Under the pieces are notes generated by a model. It was given only the letters and a program-made list of their open reading frames with translations, had not been told where the DNA came from and searched no databases. A stretch of 11,320 nt of DNA. Source: an uncultured Synechococcus sp. GTDB lineage: Bacteria; Cyanobacteriota; Cyanobacteriia; PCC-6307; Cyanobiaceae. The position numbers and the translations under genes were made by a program. Shown here piece by piece: positions 1 to 6,125 of this stretch (position 1 is the stretch's first letter; every line of letters begins with the position of its first letter). The stretch is from positions 1 through 11,320 of the forward strand of contig CALJTZ010000115.1 in NCBI GenBank assembly GCA_937975655.1, in the 5' to 3' direction.

Positions 1-2
1 CA

Positions 3-167
3 GCGGGGTGCGCCGCACGGGCGGCCACGGGGGAGGCCGTGCTGCTGGCAGCCGCAGCCCTGGACCACGCCGCGGCGGGCCTGCGGGCGGTGGCCAACGG
101 CGGGCTGGGGGGCGGCACCCCCATGGCGGTCGCCACTGCCCTTGCCCATGCTGCGGAAGCGATGTAA
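3..167 (+). CDS. C-terminal end of an unrecognised protein (5' truncated by window edge)
   Basis: The frame is open from the window edge to a TAA at 165-167 and encodes about 54 residues. They are rich in Ala, Gly and Leu, including a GGLGGGTPMAVATALAHAA stretch near the end that looks like a glycine loop followed by an alpha-helix. This frame is preferred over the overlapping +2 frame, which gives an Arg/Gly/Pro-rich translation typical of a GC-rich shadow. I do not recognise the family from this fragment. A 181-base gap follows before the sigma factor gene. That gap is lower in GC and contains three copies of GCGCAA (173, 214, 232), but I could not identify a promoter in it. Confidence 0.5.
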   Translation, partial: AGCAARAATGEAVLLAAAALDHAAAGLRAVANGGLGGGTPMAVATALAHAAEAM

Positions 168-348
168 AAACAGCGCAAAGCGGCAAAAGAACGCCGTCTC
201 GGAACAGTTAAGAGCGCAAACGCTGACAAATGCGCAAGTTTCATCCCGAAGTGTGTTGTTTTGCGGCTGAAAGCTGAAGCGTTACTGAAGTAAGTGAGCC
301 GCCCAGCAATTTCATAGGAGATTTTCTGGACTTTCCAGCACCCGGCTC

Positions 349-1278
349 ATGACAGCCTCCAGCCTCTCGGCGAGCGGCACCAGCCGACGCCGGGGCAATG
401 ACCCGATCAGCTGGTACCTGTCCACCATCGGCCGCGTGCCGCTGCTGACCCCAGCAGAAGAAATTGAACTGGGCAATCAGGTGCAGGCGATGATGCGCCT
501 GGTGGAAGAAGACAAAGGCGAGGATTACAGCGACAAGGAGAAAAAGACCATCCGGGTGGGCCGCCGTTCGAAAGAACGAATGATGAAGGCCAACCTGCGC
601 CTGGTGGTGAGTGTGGCCAAGAAATACCAAGGCAAAGGGCTGGAATTGCTGGATCTGATCCAGGAGGGATCCCTCGGCCTGGAGCGCGCCGTGGAGAAAT
701 TCGATCCCACCCGTGGCTACAAGTTCTCCACCTACGCCTACTGGTGGATCCGCCAGAGCATGACCCGGGCCATCGCCTGCCAGTCGCGCACCATCCGGCT
801 ACCGGTGCACCTCTCTGAACGGCTCACGGCCATTCGCAAGGTGAGCCTGGATCTGGCCCACAAGCTGGGGGCCATGCCCAGCCGCAAGGAAATCGCCGAG
901 GAGATGGGCATGCCCATCGAGGAGCTGGATTCCCTGCTGCGCCAGGCCCTCACCACCTCCAGCCTGGATGCGCCGGTGAATGGCGAGGAAGGCCGCAGTT
1001 TCCTGGGCGATCTGATCGCGGACAACAGCCACGCCGAGCCCCTCGAGCAGGTGGAGCGAGGCATTCACCAGGAGCAGCTGGGCCGCTGGCTCACCTACCT
1101 CACCGACCAGGAGCGCCAGGTGCTGGAGCTGCGCTTTGGGCTTGAAGGTGAAGAGCGCCACACCCTGGCGGAGATCGGCCGCATGCTGGATGTGTCCCGC
1201 GAGCGGGTGCGGCAGGTGGAACTCAAGGCCCTGCGCAAACTGCGCCACCTCACGCGTCGGCTGCCCTCTTCGATCTGA
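349..1278 (+). CDS. RNA polymerase sigma factor, sigma-70 family, cyanobacterial group 2
   Basis: This 309-residue protein directs core RNA polymerase to promoters. Region 1.2 lies at about residues 18-50 (DPISWYLSTIGRVPLLTPAE). Region 2 is at about 80-150, with the core-binding NLRLVVSVAKKY and the -10 recognition/melting segment YKFSTYAYWWIRQSMTRAI (124-142). Region 3 is at about 160-205. Region 4.2 is at 273-299, with the -35 recognition helix-turn-helix (LAEIGRMLDVSRERVRQVE). It lacks the long acidic region 1.1 of a primary RpoD, and its length is that of the non-essential cyanobacterial group 2 factors (SigB-E type), used in stress, nutrient or circadian responses. Which paralogue it is cannot be decided here. 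ATG 349 is the first possible start: an in-frame TGA lies at 295-297 with no other ATG or GTG between, although the best purine-rich stretch (AGGAG, 316-320) is about 28 bases upstream. The 3' end overlaps the convergent AraC-like gene by 29 bases. Confidence 0.95.
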   Translation: MTASSLSASGTSRRRGNDPISWYLSTIGRVPLLTPAEEIELGNQVQAMMRLVEEDKGEDYSDKEKKTIRVGRRSKERMMKANLRLVVSVAKKYQGKGLELLDLIQEGSLGLERAVEKFDPTRGYKFSTYAYWWIRQSMTRAIACQSRTIRLPVHLSERLTAIRKVSLDLAHKLGAMPSRKEIAEEMGMPIEELDSLLRQALTTSSLDAPVNGEEGRSFLGDLIADNSHAEPLEQVERGIHQEQLGRWLTYLTDQERQVLELRFGLEGEERHTLAEIGRMLDVSRERVRQVELKALRKLRHLTRRLPSSI

Positions 1279-1927
1279 GCAGCTGGGGGATCAGCAAGCC
1301 AGCGATCTGACGACAAATCAGATCCTCAAGGGCTTCACTCTGCAACTGCAGGGCCGATGAGGCGTGCAAACCATCCAGCATCAACAGCGTGTTGGTGAGC
1401 AAAGCCAGCAGATGGGCCGATCGGCCACTCTGCCCATCCACTTCGCGAGGCTTCTGGAGCACGCTGAGATCCACGGTGTCAGCCCCCATCTCCTGAGCCA
1501 TCGCCAGGGCCGAGCTGGCCAGCCGTTCTGGCCGGACCGTGACCACAAACCCATTGGCCTCACTGATTTCACAGTGATAAGCCTCACCGGGCAGGAACAG
1601 TCCGGGCTGGTCAGGACTGTTTCCATAGGTGGCCCCTCCGAGGCGAACCCTCGTCCGTCCTCCCGAAGAGAGGAGAAAGGTCACCACCTCATGGTTCTCC
1701 ACCTCAAAGCAGAAGGAAGAGCCAAGGCCCACAGCCACCCCAAGACTGCCCAATTGCAAGGACGCAGTCTTGTGGGCGTACTCCTGTCCGCTCAGCAGGG
1801 GATGGGCATCGCGGACGGGCAGAAACCGGGCCACACGCGATTTGCAGTCACGGGGACTGGCAGCAATCACCGAGAGGGAATCCAGCGCTGCCAGCGGAGA
1901 CGCCCGAACTCTTTGGATCTCACTCAT
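1250..1927 (-). CDS. AraC-family N-terminal sensor domain protein lacking its HTH (probable remnant)
   Basis: The 225-residue product resembles the ligand-binding/dimerisation half of AraC-family activators (AraC_binding_2 type). It has a beta-rich cupin-like part at about residues 55-135 (SSFCFEVENHEVVTFLLSS, PGLFLPGEAYHCEIS) and a helical linker at about 170-220 (LEDLICRQIAGLLIPQLL). In intact family members this linker leads into a ~100-residue double helix-turn-helix. Here the frame stops (TGA, complement of 1250-1252) about seven residues after the linker, inside the sigma factor gene. The protein therefore has no DNA-binding domain. It may be a decapitated pseudogene left by a rearrangement, or a stand-alone sensor that acts by heterodimerisation. 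No clear ribosome binding site precedes ATG 1927. The divergent neighbour is a LysR-like regulator. Assignment to AraC rests on general pattern only, without a search. Confidence 0.6.
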   Translation of the reverse strand: MSEIQRVRASPLAALDSLSVIAASPRDCKSRVARFLPVRDAHPLLSGQEYAHKTASLQLGSLGVAVGLGSSFCFEVENHEVVTFLLSSGGRTRVRLGGATYGNSPDQPGLFLPGEAYHCEISEANGFVVTVRPERLASSALAMAQEMGADTVDLSVLQKPREVDGQSGRSAHLLALLTNTLLMLDGLHASSALQLQSEALEDLICRQIAGLLIPQLLRSKRAADA

Positions 1928-2103
1928 CGAGGCAGTTCGGAAACAACCACTACAAAATCCTGTTCATTGCCCAACTATATCCACACGCACAACAAACAAG
2001 CAAAGACTCGTCCGCATCCCAAGATGTGCGTAGCCGTGAATACAAGGGAGATCCGCACTAAAAGAGAGAGGCGCCTAGAAAGGTCGCCAGGTTTCCCAGA
2101 TGG
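1928..2103. promoter_or_regulatory. Divergent intergenic region between the AraC-like and LysR-like genes
   Basis: This 176-base, relatively AT-rich spacer must carry the promoters of both flanking genes. Divergent spacers beside LysR-type genes usually hold the regulator's own binding sites. I see an 8-base perfect palindrome AGGCGCCT at 2069-2076 and a looser TGTGCG (2026 region) / CGCAC (2054 region) inverted pair, but no convincing -35/-10 pair. Confidence 0.35.
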
Positions 2104-2976
2104 ATGCTCACACCAGAGGCACTGCAATCCCTGGACTACCTCCTCTGGCTTGGGTCGGGTGAACATGCGGCTCACTACAGCTTCTGCAGCCAAAGTGCCA
2201 TCTCCCGCAGGGCGGCCCAGGCGGCCGAGGTGCTGGGCATCAGGCTACGGAAAAGCACAAGCGGGTGGAGCACAGAGCCCCACAGCCATCTGCTGAGCCT
2301 GGAACGACAAGTCCATCAGCTATATCGGTTCCTGAAAACCAAGCGGCTCAGGCTTGAATCCGACCACTGGGCAGGCCGCGACATCCTGGCGGAGCTCCCC
2401 AGCCAGTGGATTTGCGGACGCCGAGGCCGGATTGGCATCCAACGCCCCATGCAGCTACTGCGGGAGCGGATTATTGACGCCTGGATCTCCTGCAGCAAAC
2501 CAGATCTGCCTGCCCAGGATGATCCCCTGTTCGCCGTTTATGAGATCGCCAACGTCCCCCTGCACCTGGCCAGCGCCAACGACCACCCCCTAGCGGGGGA
2601 ATCCGGCCTCACCACCAGCGACCTGATCAAGTACCCATCCTTGGGCCTAGCCAGTGAGTGCTACCCACAATTCGGCGCCCTCCTGAAGCAACGCGGACTC
2701 TGGCGCCAAACCATCAACCTGGACATCTATGAATTCCAGGACTGGGAGGGCAGGGCCAGCCAAAGCCTCGTGACCGTTCCCGTGAATTGCCTATCCACAG
2801 ATTTCAGCTACGGCCTCAGCACCCTCGACTGGTCCACTGGCATTCAGGACTGCATCGCCCTGATCGTTCGTCGCGACCTCAGCGAACAGGCGGAGATCCA
2901 ACACCTACTGAACCATCTGCGCAGCCGCACCCAAGCCATGGCCCGCGTGAACGAGCAACTCAGCCTGCTGATGTAA
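2104..2976 (+). CDS. Atypical LysR-like transcriptional regulator
   Basis: The 290-residue product has the length and order of a LysR-type regulator. Residues 5-50 form a winged-helix candidate (SLDYLLWLG then SQSAISRRAAQAAEVLGI, matching the family's SQPAVSRQI-LE-LG recognition helix). Residues 65-80 could be the linker helix. Residues 105-290 form a periplasmic-binding-protein-like effector domain. The clearest family signature is VPLHLASANDHPLAGESGL (151-169), equivalent to the VPLVLVA-DHPLA segment of the effector domain. The N-terminus is divergent: a LysR usually reads LxxFxxVAExGSFTxAA before the SQPAVS motif, which here is degenerate. ATG 2104 has no strong Shine-Dalgarno (AAAGG at about 2079-2083 is too distant). 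It is divergent from the truncated AraC-like gene. No target can be named; the metal genes downstream lie 650 bases away. Confidence 0.7.
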   Translation: MLTPEALQSLDYLLWLGSGEHAAHYSFCSQSAISRRAAQAAEVLGIRLRKSTSGWSTEPHSHLLSLERQVHQLYRFLKTKRLRLESDHWAGRDILAELPSQWICGRRGRIGIQRPMQLLRERIIDAWISCSKPDLPAQDDPLFAVYEIANVPLHLASANDHPLAGESGLTTSDLIKYPSLGLASECYPQFGALLKQRGLWRQTINLDIYEFQDWEGRASQSLVTVPVNCLSTDFSYGLSTLDWSTGIQDCIALIVRRDLSEQAEIQHLLNHLRSRTQAMARVNEQLSLLM

Positions 2977-3528
2977 TCGGAGGACGGCCTAGCTGGCGAA
3001 CAGCGAGCACCCCCTCATCCCACCGCATCAGCAGCCACGAGTGCGAACCGTTCCACCGCTCGGATCGGCCAACCCCTGAGTTCGACAAAGATCTGGAGAC
3101 GTGCGGCAGCCGCTTCTGGAGTCGCAACCACCAAAGCGTTGGCCGCATCGCTGGAGAAGGTTCCGCTGGCCGTCAACCAGCGAGGTCGGGCCGCGGGGCG
3201 GGCAACACGGGGACGGAATCGGACGAGCCATGCGTCTGAAGCCATAGCCCGTGGACTTGCCGAACACGTCAGATTATGCAGGATCAGCAAAGGGCATGTC
3301 AGGTCGGCTCCGGTTGGCGTTGATGCTTGAACGCTGGGAGGGTTGCTGGAGCCAATCAAGACGCCTTCCACGCAGACCAGGTTTGAGGCCAAGGGCCCGT
3401 TACCGGATTGAAGTGGAAGATCGCTGTGCGCGTCGTGACACGATCCAACGCTGACTCGTGACCTGGGTCCCTTGGATGCGGTGAATGGCTAGATCGACAA
3501 CGCGTGTGTTGACTGTCCGGAAAACCGT
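2977..3528. other. Gene-free stretch, no recognisable feature
   Basis: Several frames are open for 60-150 codons on both strands, but none has a recognisable motif, a plausible start with ribosome binding site, or protein-like composition. The translations are Arg/Ser/Pro-rich. The minus frame at 3015-3392 has a somewhat natural C-terminal third (LQIFVELRGWPIRAVERFAL) but no family could be assigned. The stretch is long for a compact picocyanobacterial genome, which suggests decayed coding sequence. No tRNA, CRISPR array or insertion-sequence ends were seen. Confidence 0.4.
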
Positions 3529-3621
3529 ATGGATGGCTGTAGCTACTGCTTCTGCTGCTGGAAAGTGGAAGCGGACGAGAACATGAAACGTGCTACCGAC
3601 TCTGAAGCGATGCCGGAGTGA
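3529..3621 (+). CDS. Possible very small Cys-rich protein (30 residues)
   Basis: ATG 3529 to TGA 3621 encodes 30 residues beginning MDGCSYCFCCWKVEADENMK. Four cysteines fall within seven positions (C4, C7, C9, C10), a density otherwise typical of metal-binding peptides. The frame extends open upstream to a TAG at 3491-3493 and adds two more cysteines (CVDC). The stop lies one base before the convergent stop of the MerP-like gene. No ribosome binding site is evident, and the CTGCTGCTG run alone could create part of the cysteine cluster. It may well be chance or a fragment of decayed sequence; I report it because it borders metal genes. Confidence 0.18.
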   Translation: MDGCSYCFCCWKVEADENMKRATDSEAMPE

Positions 3622-3622
3622 T

Positions 3623-3949
3623 TTAGGGCGCAGACTTGATCGTGCGAATCTCGCGCACATCAAAGCCCGAATCGCGAATCGCCTTGCGGATCTGCTGATC
3701 ATCAACAACCGCACCAGGTTTTACACTGATCGTGACCCGATGCTGTTTGAGATCCACAGCAACAGCTTGGGTAAGCGATAAACGACGCAGGTTGCGCTCA
3801 ATGCCCTGAGCGCAGTACGAACACACCATGCCGTTCACCGTGATCTCGACGCGGGAGCCCTCGACAGCCGACCAGGCCGGAGGCAACAGCGAGGCTCCCG
3901 TGACGAAGACCAGCGAAATCAGGGCGCGGCGCAGATTGGCAGCGAACAT
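3623..3949 (-). CDS. Exported MerP-like heavy-metal-associated (HMA) domain protein
   Basis: With the start at ATG 3949 this is 108 residues. Residues 1-28 are a Sec signal peptide: MFAANLRR, a hydrophobic core ISLVFVTGASLL, and a cleavage site after AWSA. Residues 33-100 are one HMA fold with the metal-binding loop GMVCSYC (Cys43, Cys46), the usual GMxCxxC. HMA proteins of this layout, such as MerP, bind Hg(II) or a similar soft metal ion in the periplasm and hand it to a membrane partner by thiol exchange. The frame could begin at ATG 3994 (123 residues), but that places 15 polar residues before the signal peptide, so 3949 is chosen although neither start has a clear ribosome binding site. 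It is divergent from the MerT-family gene, whereas classical mer operons carry merT and merP in one direction. The metal could also be Cu(I), so no gene symbol is given. Confidence 0.85.
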   Translation of the reverse strand: MFAANLRRALISLVFVTGASLLPPAWSAVEGSRVEITVNGMVCSYCAQGIERNLRRLSLTQAVAVDLKQHRVTISVKPGAVVDDQQIRKAIRDSGFDVREIRTIKSAP

Positions 3950-4022
3950 GGGGATGAGTCGGTCAACGACCTCACTCTGTAGCATCAATTCCATTCATCC
4001 ACCGCAGCCCCTTCGCTCACCA
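3950..4022. promoter_or_regulatory. Short divergent promoter region between the MerP-like and MerT-like genes
   Basis: If both chosen starts are right, only 73 bases separate these divergent genes, so their control elements must lie here or within the coding ends. A small dyad GGTC-AAC-GACC is present at 3961-3971 and could be half of an operator. No canonical MerR-type promoter (long 19-20 base spacer with a dyad between -35 and -10) is evident. Confidence 0.25.
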
Positions 4023-4397
4023 TTGTTGCCAGCCCCACGTCGTCTCGCTGCGGTAGCACTGGTGCTGTGCTCCAGCACCCTGGTTTGCTGCGCCCTCCCC
4101 GCCTTGCTGGTGCTGCTGGGAGCTGGGTCGGTGTTGGCCACAGCGCTGAGTTGGTGGCCGGGCTTGACCGTGCTCTCCGAACAGAAAACGGTGGTGTTTG
4201 GCCTTGCGGCAGTGGCGTTGGTGGTTGCAGGCGTGGGTTTGTGGCAGAGCGCCCGACTGCCATGCCCCGTGAATCCTGAGGCGGCACAACGTTGCCGCAG
4301 GCAACGACGCCAGGCCCAGACCCTCTACGCCCTCTCCTGCACCTTCTTTGGCATTGGCAGCTTTGTGGCCTTTGTGCTTCCACTGCTGGCGTGGTGA
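4023..4397 (+). CDS. MerT-family mercuric/soft-metal ion transport membrane protein
   Basis: From TTG 4023 the product is 124 residues, close to the 116 of MerT. Transmembrane helix 1 carries the diagnostic vicinal cysteines (VCCALPALLVLLG, Cys22-Cys23), matching the STCCxGPLLLVALG of MerT. A second helix is at about 55-76 (VVFGLAAVALVVAGVGLW). It is followed by a cytoplasmic loop with a second cysteine pair (Cys81 in PCPVNP and Cys91 in QRC), matching the ACKPGEVC loop. The third helix is at about 101-124. In MerT the first Cys pair accepts Hg(II) from periplasmic MerP and the second passes it inward to mercuric reductase. No such reductase is in this window. In-frame ATGs at 3948 and 3954 would give about 149 or 147 residues but overlap or abut the divergent gene's start; TTG 4023 puts the Cys pair where MerT has it. 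The stop overlaps the next gene's start (TGATG). Confidence 0.8.
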   Translation: MLPAPRRLAAVALVLCSSTLVCCALPALLVLLGAGSVLATALSWWPGLTVLSEQKTVVFGLAAVALVVAGVGLWQSARLPCPVNPEAAQRCRRQRRQAQTLYALSCTFFGIGSFVAFVLPLLAW

Positions 4398-5104
4398 TGA
4401 AAGCCCGGCCACTCGCGGCCTCCCTTGCCTGCCAGCTGGCCATTCAGCTCATCGCGACTGGCTCCAGCCTCGCTTTGCCCATGAGCTACGCAGGCAGTAC
4501 GACCGTTGGGGTAGAGCTTGATCACATCTGGTCCAGTGCCTGGTTCAGTCATGCCGTGGAACGCCAGCTGGGCGTGGGTATGTCGGCACAAGTAATTCCT
4601 GGGAGCGGAGTTGATGGAGAGAACCAGCACAGCCATGACCGCAGCGAGCTCAACACCACCGAAAGCTTCCTGCTGCTCGACAGCACCCATCTGCTGAAGC
4701 GCTGGAACATGGATCGAGCCCAAAGCAATCTGTGGCTGCTTGCAGGGGTGGGCACGTACCAGACATGGAATAACGAACGCGTTAGCGCAGTGCGGATTGC
4801 AGCACGCCCTGGCCTGCAGTTCGACATTGAAAACACGCGACTGCGCTTGGAGGCCAAAGGACAACTATTTCTGGCATCGGGCGTTGAACGTTCCATGCTC
4901 AGCGCCACGACCGGCGTCGGACTGACGCCACCGCGCTACGAGGGGGTTCAACCCTGGCTGGAAGTGCAGGTGCGCGCAATGCCAGGCGTAACGGATCAAC
5001 TCGAGATCATTCCCAAGCTGCGGCTGCTCCACCGCCGGGTAGTGCTGGACGTTGGCTACAGCAATCTCGGATCGATCACAGGAAGCGTGACGACAACGTT
5101 CTGA
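4397..5104 (+). CDS. Putative outer-membrane beta-barrel protein coupled to the MerT-family gene
   Basis: From ATG 4397 the product is 235 residues. Residues 1-27 look like a Sec signal peptide (MKARPLAASLACQLAIQLIA, cleavage near SLALP). The mature ~205 residues show alternating hydrophobic/polar strands and aromatic girdle residues (VGVELDHIWSSAWFSHAVE, LQFDIENTRLRLEAKGQLF, LEIIPKLRLLHRRVVLDVGY). It ends in a phenylalanine (SITGSVTTTF), the C-terminal signature recognised by the Bam machinery. This suggests an 8-10-stranded barrel in the outer membrane. A His-rich loop (GENQHSHDRSE) could bind metal. ATG 4397 overlaps the MerT-like stop by one base, so the two are probably translationally coupled and co-functional: for example, entry or exit of the same metal across the outer membrane. 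I do not recognise a named family. Upstream in-frame ATG 4292 lies within the MerT-like gene and is rejected. Confidence 0.65.
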   Translation: MKARPLAASLACQLAIQLIATGSSLALPMSYAGSTTVGVELDHIWSSAWFSHAVERQLGVGMSAQVIPGSGVDGENQHSHDRSELNTTESFLLLDSTHLLKRWNMDRAQSNLWLLAGVGTYQTWNNERVSAVRIAARPGLQFDIENTRLRLEAKGQLFLASGVERSMLSATTGVGLTPPRYEGVQPWLEVQVRAMPGVTDQLEIIPKLRLLHRRVVLDVGYSNLGSITGSVTTTF

Positions 5105-5128
5105 GGGCAACCCAAAGGCATCAGCCTC

Positions 5129-5347
5129 TCAAGACGCGTTCAGACCACCACAATCCCTGCAAGATTCCAGCAGGCTCACCAAGTCTGTTCGCATCGCCTC
5201 AAGCTCAACCGTTCTCGCATTGATCGACTCAGAACGCGATTGGACAACGGCTTTCAACGCACTGCACCGGCAACAACCAGAACGGCAAACACCAAGAGAG
5301 CACGTAAGCCCTAAAGACAGCCTATCGATAACCTCAAAAGGAGCAGT
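5129..5347 (-). pseudogene. Relic of a MerR-type metal-responsive regulator (C-terminal part)
   Basis: On the minus strand a frame without ATG is open from 5347 to a TGA (complement of 5129-5131). Its last 45 residues (5266-5132) resemble the dimerisation helix and metal-binding end of MerR: SINARTVELEAMRTDLVSLL followed by ESCRDC. Aligned without gaps to Tn501 MerR as I remember it, the first Cys (codon 5264-5266) falls on Cys82 and the Cys before RDC falls on Cys117, two of the three Hg(II) ligands. Leu, Met, Leu and Leu of the helix fall on the same heptad positions. A nearby extra Cys could replace Cys126. Upstream of 5266 the translation becomes Cys/Ser-rich and unlike MerR, an in-frame TGA occurs at 5348-5350, and I found no winged-helix half in any frame. 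It is therefore a truncated or frameshifted remnant. It lies directly after the MerT/barrel pair, where a mer regulator would be expected. Confidence 0.45.
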
Positions 5348-5350
5348 TCA

Positions 5351-5548
5351 AGACTAGCCCCCTAACATTGACTGCCTCGATCGCCGTACAGAAACTGAAC
5401 ATCTACGAGCAACCCTCAAGAAACTTGAACAGGGCAGTTCTGCTGACCAGGACAATCAGCGCTCGATGTCATAACAGCAACTGTCCAGCAGGCTCATCGA
5501 ACTGGAGAAATGAGCTAACTTGCAGCAGTGGCCAGCTCAACACCGACC
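5351..5548. other. Non-coding stretch with a short plus-strand coiled-coil-like fragment
   Basis: No complete gene is visible. On the plus strand, after a TAG at 5355-5357, a short open segment reads CLDRRTETEHLRATLKKLEQ and ends at TAA (about 5471). It is then followed in the same frame by a few more residues (QQLSSRLIELEK) and a TGA. The heptad-like pattern suggests a fragment of a regulator or other helical protein interrupted by a stop, but there is no start and no family match. The rest presumably holds the promoter of the DUF3721 gene. Confidence 0.25.
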
Positions 5549-5800
5549 ATGCCAAAAGTAAGTCTTCGCCAAGTCGTCATGGGAACGGCAGGCTGCATCG
5601 GCCTCGCCCTCTCGCCGCTTGCCAGCACAGCTGTGCAAGCCAACTCAGCTGGAGTGCCGGCCATGTACGCCACCAAGGCGGAAGCCGAGGAGGCAGCCAA
5701 GAAGCACTTCAACTGCACCGGCGCCCATGCGATGGGCAATCAATGGATGCCCTGCGCCACCCATGGTCAGCCCAATAGCAACTCCCAACACAATCATTGA
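5549..5800 (+). CDS. Small exported DUF3721 protein
   Basis: The 83-residue product starts with a Sec signal peptide (MPKVSLRQVVMGTAGCIGLA, with a likely cleavage after VQA). It continues with the conserved DUF3721 segment: MYATKAEAEEAAKKHFNC, then TGAHAMGNQWMPCATHG. The family is known to me mainly from marine picocyanobacteria, and its function is not established. The mature protein is only about 50 residues and carries two Cys, four or five His (GAH, THG and the C-terminal QHNH) and several Met. Such a set could bind a soft or transition metal in the periplasm, which would fit the neighbouring metal genes, but this is inference. GTG 5528 in the same frame would add seven residues (MASSTPT); ATG 5549 is chosen because the signal peptide begins there. 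It is separated from the MerT cluster by ~440 bases, so it is probably transcribed on its own. Confidence 0.8.
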   Translation: MPKVSLRQVVMGTAGCIGLALSPLASTAVQANSAGVPAMYATKAEAEEAAKKHFNCTGAHAMGNQWMPCATHGQPNSNSQHNH

Positions 5801-6125
5801 GCATGAGCACCTGGGGTAATCCGCCGAAGCTGATTGCCTTCGGAATTGCTCGAAGATCAGCCCCATTGGACAATCCCTGAAGGAAATCAAGACCTGGTGC
5901 CCGCGAATGGTCGAGTTTGTTAGGCACACTTGAGGCGGCTGCTGACCAGCCTCAAGGACTAACCATGGGACCTGTCCAGAAACCCATTCCACCTCACAGC
6001 TCAGTGAGGGCCTTGCCGTGGCGATTGCGCAGCAGATCTCAGCAGCACGTGTCGCGCACGTCCTCTGGGCACCAACCACTTGACCACGTACACCCCTCAG
6101 AAGCACTGCAGGAGCTGAAATCCCA
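5801..6125. other. Intergenic stretch after the DUF3721 gene with one small hairpin
   Basis: No gene is supported in these 325 bases. A hairpin CCGAAG (5824-5829) / CTTCGG (5838-5843), with a 6-base-pair stem and 8-base loop, lies 24 bases after the DUF3721 stop and may help end transcription, but no T-run follows. Further on, one plus-strand frame reads naturally for about 20 residues (ending AARVAHVLWAPTT, TGA at 6081-6083) but has no start and no family match. Confidence 0.35.

Noticed and set aside
1364..2296. 310-codon plus-strand frame
   Set aside because: Antisense to the AraC-like gene and overlapping the LysR-like start in another frame; His/Arg/Thr-rich and without motifs.
3015..3392. 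125-codon minus-strand frame in the gene-poor region
   Set aside because: Part of it looks protein-like but there is no recognisable domain, start context or neighbour support.
5368..5778. 136-codon plus-strand frame overlapping the DUF3721 gene
   Set aside because: Composition is random-like and the DUF3721 frame, with signal peptide and conserved motif, is clearly the real one.
5986..6083. Plus-strand segment ending AARVAHVLWAPTT
   Set aside because: Protein-like for about 20 residues but no start, no family match and too short to call even a relic.
5645..6106. 153-codon minus-strand frame
   Set aside because: Antisense to the DUF3721 gene at one end and without any family feature.
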